This document shows positions 5,405 through 6,512 of a stretch of DNA of 6,512 nt, piece after piece. Numbering within the stretch: position 1 is the stretch's first letter; each line of letters starts with the position of its first letter. This stretch comes from Candidatus Sulfopaludibacter sp. SbA3 (lineage in GTDB: Bacteria > Acidobacteriota > Vicinamibacteria > Vicinamibacterales > UBA2999). The notes under the pieces were generated by a model. That model saw nothing but the letters and a program-made list of their open reading frames with translations, was not told the origin of the DNA and searched no databases. The stretch covers positions 1-6,512 of the forward strand of contig CAMBHC010000159.1 in assembly GCA_945866285.1 (NCBI GenBank), read 5' to 3'. The position numbers and the translations under genes are program-made.

Positions 5405-6512
5405 CCGCCACCCCCGCCGCGTCTGGCAGGCCGCCGGGGTGCCGGCACACCGCCACGAACGCGCACATCCCGCACAGGTTGCGGGTTTCCGGGCGAGGAG
5501 GATAGTGTCCGGCGGCGATGTCGTCGAGGGCCTGGACCAGGCGATGCTCCGCGGCGGTCACCAGTTCATCGAACGACTTGCTGCGATCGGAAAGCGGCAC
5601 CACCGCCTCGGGCCCTTCGAACGACAAGTACATCGCCTCGCTGGCCTTGATGTCGCGACCACGTTCCGCTGACAACCGCGTGCGTACGCCGGCGCTGTAG
5701 ATCGGCAACTGCAGGGCGATGCGCCGATTGGGCACGTGCTTGGTCTTGTAGTCGATCAGCCGGAACGTGCCGTCAGCCAGCACATCCACGCGATCGATCT
5801 TGGCGCGCAGGCGCACCATCCGGCTGGCGCCATCCTCGCCGGTGAAGGCGAACTCGCCGTCGAGTTCGTACTCCATCAACCGTTCGCGAATCTCGACCCC
5901 GCGCTCGGCCTCCATGGCGAACACGCGGTCGGCGATACCCGACCCGACGGCCGATCCGAACAGCCGCGCCCGTTCGAGGCCGGCCTCGGACGGCGGCAGC
6001 GATGCCAGCGCCGGCTCGCACACCTCGACAAACAGCTCGCGCGCCTCGGTCATGGTGGCGGCGGTAATGCGGCCCCGGCCGCGTGCCTGCCATTCGTGAA
6101 AGAACGTCTCAAACAGTTCGTGAAGGAAGCGGCCGCGGACGAGCGGCGACCTCATGTTCTGGTCTTCGGGTTCCTCGTCCACTTGCAGGACGTTGGCCAC
6201 GTAGAACTGAAACGGGCATTTCAGGTACCGCTCCAGCCGGCTGACGCTGACCCGTGGTAACACCCACGGTCCGGCCTCGCCCTCGAAGCGTGAGCGGTCG
6301 CGCGCGGCTCCGACCGCGCGCACCCGCGCCCAGCGGGTCACGGCCGCACTCAAGTGCGGCCTGGCACTGTCCAGGAGGCTGCCCCCGCCGTGCGCCGCGG
6401 CGAGCGCTTCATACGCGAAGACCTGCACCGACGGGTCCAGTGTCGACACTTCCCTGGACAGGCCGAACGCGGGCAGGTCGTCGAGAAATGCCGATGGTTC
6501 GACCACGGCATC
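5397..6512 (-). CDS. addB: AddB-like Fe-S PD-(D/E)XK nuclease subunit, 5' end outside window
   Basis: The C-terminal 371 residues of a larger protein; no start is credible in the window because the frame stays open to the right edge. Numbering from the GTG-encoded residue at 6506: the nuclease domain begins at SVSRLERYLKCPFQFY (87-102), followed by GRFLHELFE (125-133) with the active-site-region histidine 129, then KIDRVD (236-241) with Asp238, LIDYKT (250-255) with Asp252 and Lys254, and QLPIYS (266-271). Cys97 plus Cys345, Cys348 and Cys354 (CGMCAFVAVCRH) form the C...CxxCx5C set that in AddB binds a 4Fe-4S cluster clamping the nuclease fold. In the AddAB complex this nuclease trims the unwound strand. 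The helicase-like N-terminal part lies beyond the window. It overlaps addA by 8 nt. A Cas4-like or stand-alone RecB nuclease is unlikely given the position before addA. Confidence 0.9.
   Translation of the reverse strand, partial: DAVVEPSAFLDDLPAFGLSREVSTLDPSVQVFAYEALAAAHGGGSLLDSARPHLSAAVTRWARVRAVGAARDRSRFEGEAGPWVLPRVSVSRLERYLKCPFQFYVANVLQVDEEPEDQNMRSPLVRGRFLHELFETFFHEWQARGRGRITAATMTEARELFVEVCEPALASLPPSEAGLERARLFGSAVGSGIADRVFAMEAERGVEIRERLMEYELDGEFAFTGEDGASRMVRLRAKIDRVDVLADGTFRLIDYKTKHVPNRRIALQLPIYSAGVRTRLSAERGRDIKASEAMYLSFEGPEAVVPLSDRSKSFDELVTAAEHRLVQALDDIAAGHYPPRPETRNLCGMCAFVAVCRHPGGLPDAAGVADD

Noticed and set aside
5397..6506. AddB-like reading as a complete 369-aa Cas4-type nuclease starting at 6506
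   Set aside because: The frame is open to the window edge, no ribosome site can be seen, and the first 85 residues look like the middle of a longer AddB-type protein.

Overview
The window is GC-rich bacterial DNA, densely packed, with gene ends that nearly touch. The gene types and codon usage suggest a free-living soil-type bacterium, possibly an Acidobacteriota (Vicinamibacteria-like) genome. That placement rests on remembered resemblance, not on a search. Nothing in the window is a phage, plasmid or insertion-sequence gene.

Layout. (1) 1-380, minus: 5' part of an Mrp/ApbC-type Fe-S cluster carrier ATPase, running off the left edge. (2) 465-1114, plus: a small DUF4870/Tic20-like membrane protein followed by YidD, the small factor that assists YidC membrane insertion; the two are probably cotranscribed. 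(3) 1117-1162: an 18-bp perfect inverted repeat made of 9-nt periodic DNA. It exactly fills the gap between yidD and the convergent gene. (4) 1160-1998, minus: a J-domain-less DnaJ-like zinc-finger protein overlapping by 4 nt a three-helix membrane protein, with a good sigma70-type promoter just upstream. (5) 2065-2491: two small convergent genes, each coding a CxxC...CxxC zinc-ribbon-like protein, separated by a second 9-nt periodic repeat. (6) 2564-6512, minus: an addB-addA pair for double-strand-break repair. The AddB-like protein carries a Fe-S PD-(D/E)XK nuclease and is cut by the right edge. The 946-aa AddA-like UvrD/RecB-family helicase starts inside the addB stop region.

How the genes fit together. 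The AddAB-like pair should unwind and resect broken DNA ends to feed RecA. Only the AddB-like subunit shows a nuclease domain here: the AddA-like protein stops about 85 residues after helicase motif VI. YidD and the neighbouring membrane protein are envelope functions. Mrp is a general Fe-S maintenance factor, and the AddB nuclease is itself an Fe-S protein by its four cysteines, but this gives no evidence of direct coupling.

The most unusual content is not a gene but short repeat DNA: at least two, probably three, 9-nt periodic repeats at gene ends (one may form the AddA C-terminus), plus a 21-bp tandem, hairpin-bearing repeat inserted in frame between helicase motifs V and VI of addA. I saw no convincing new multi-gene defence or biosynthetic system.
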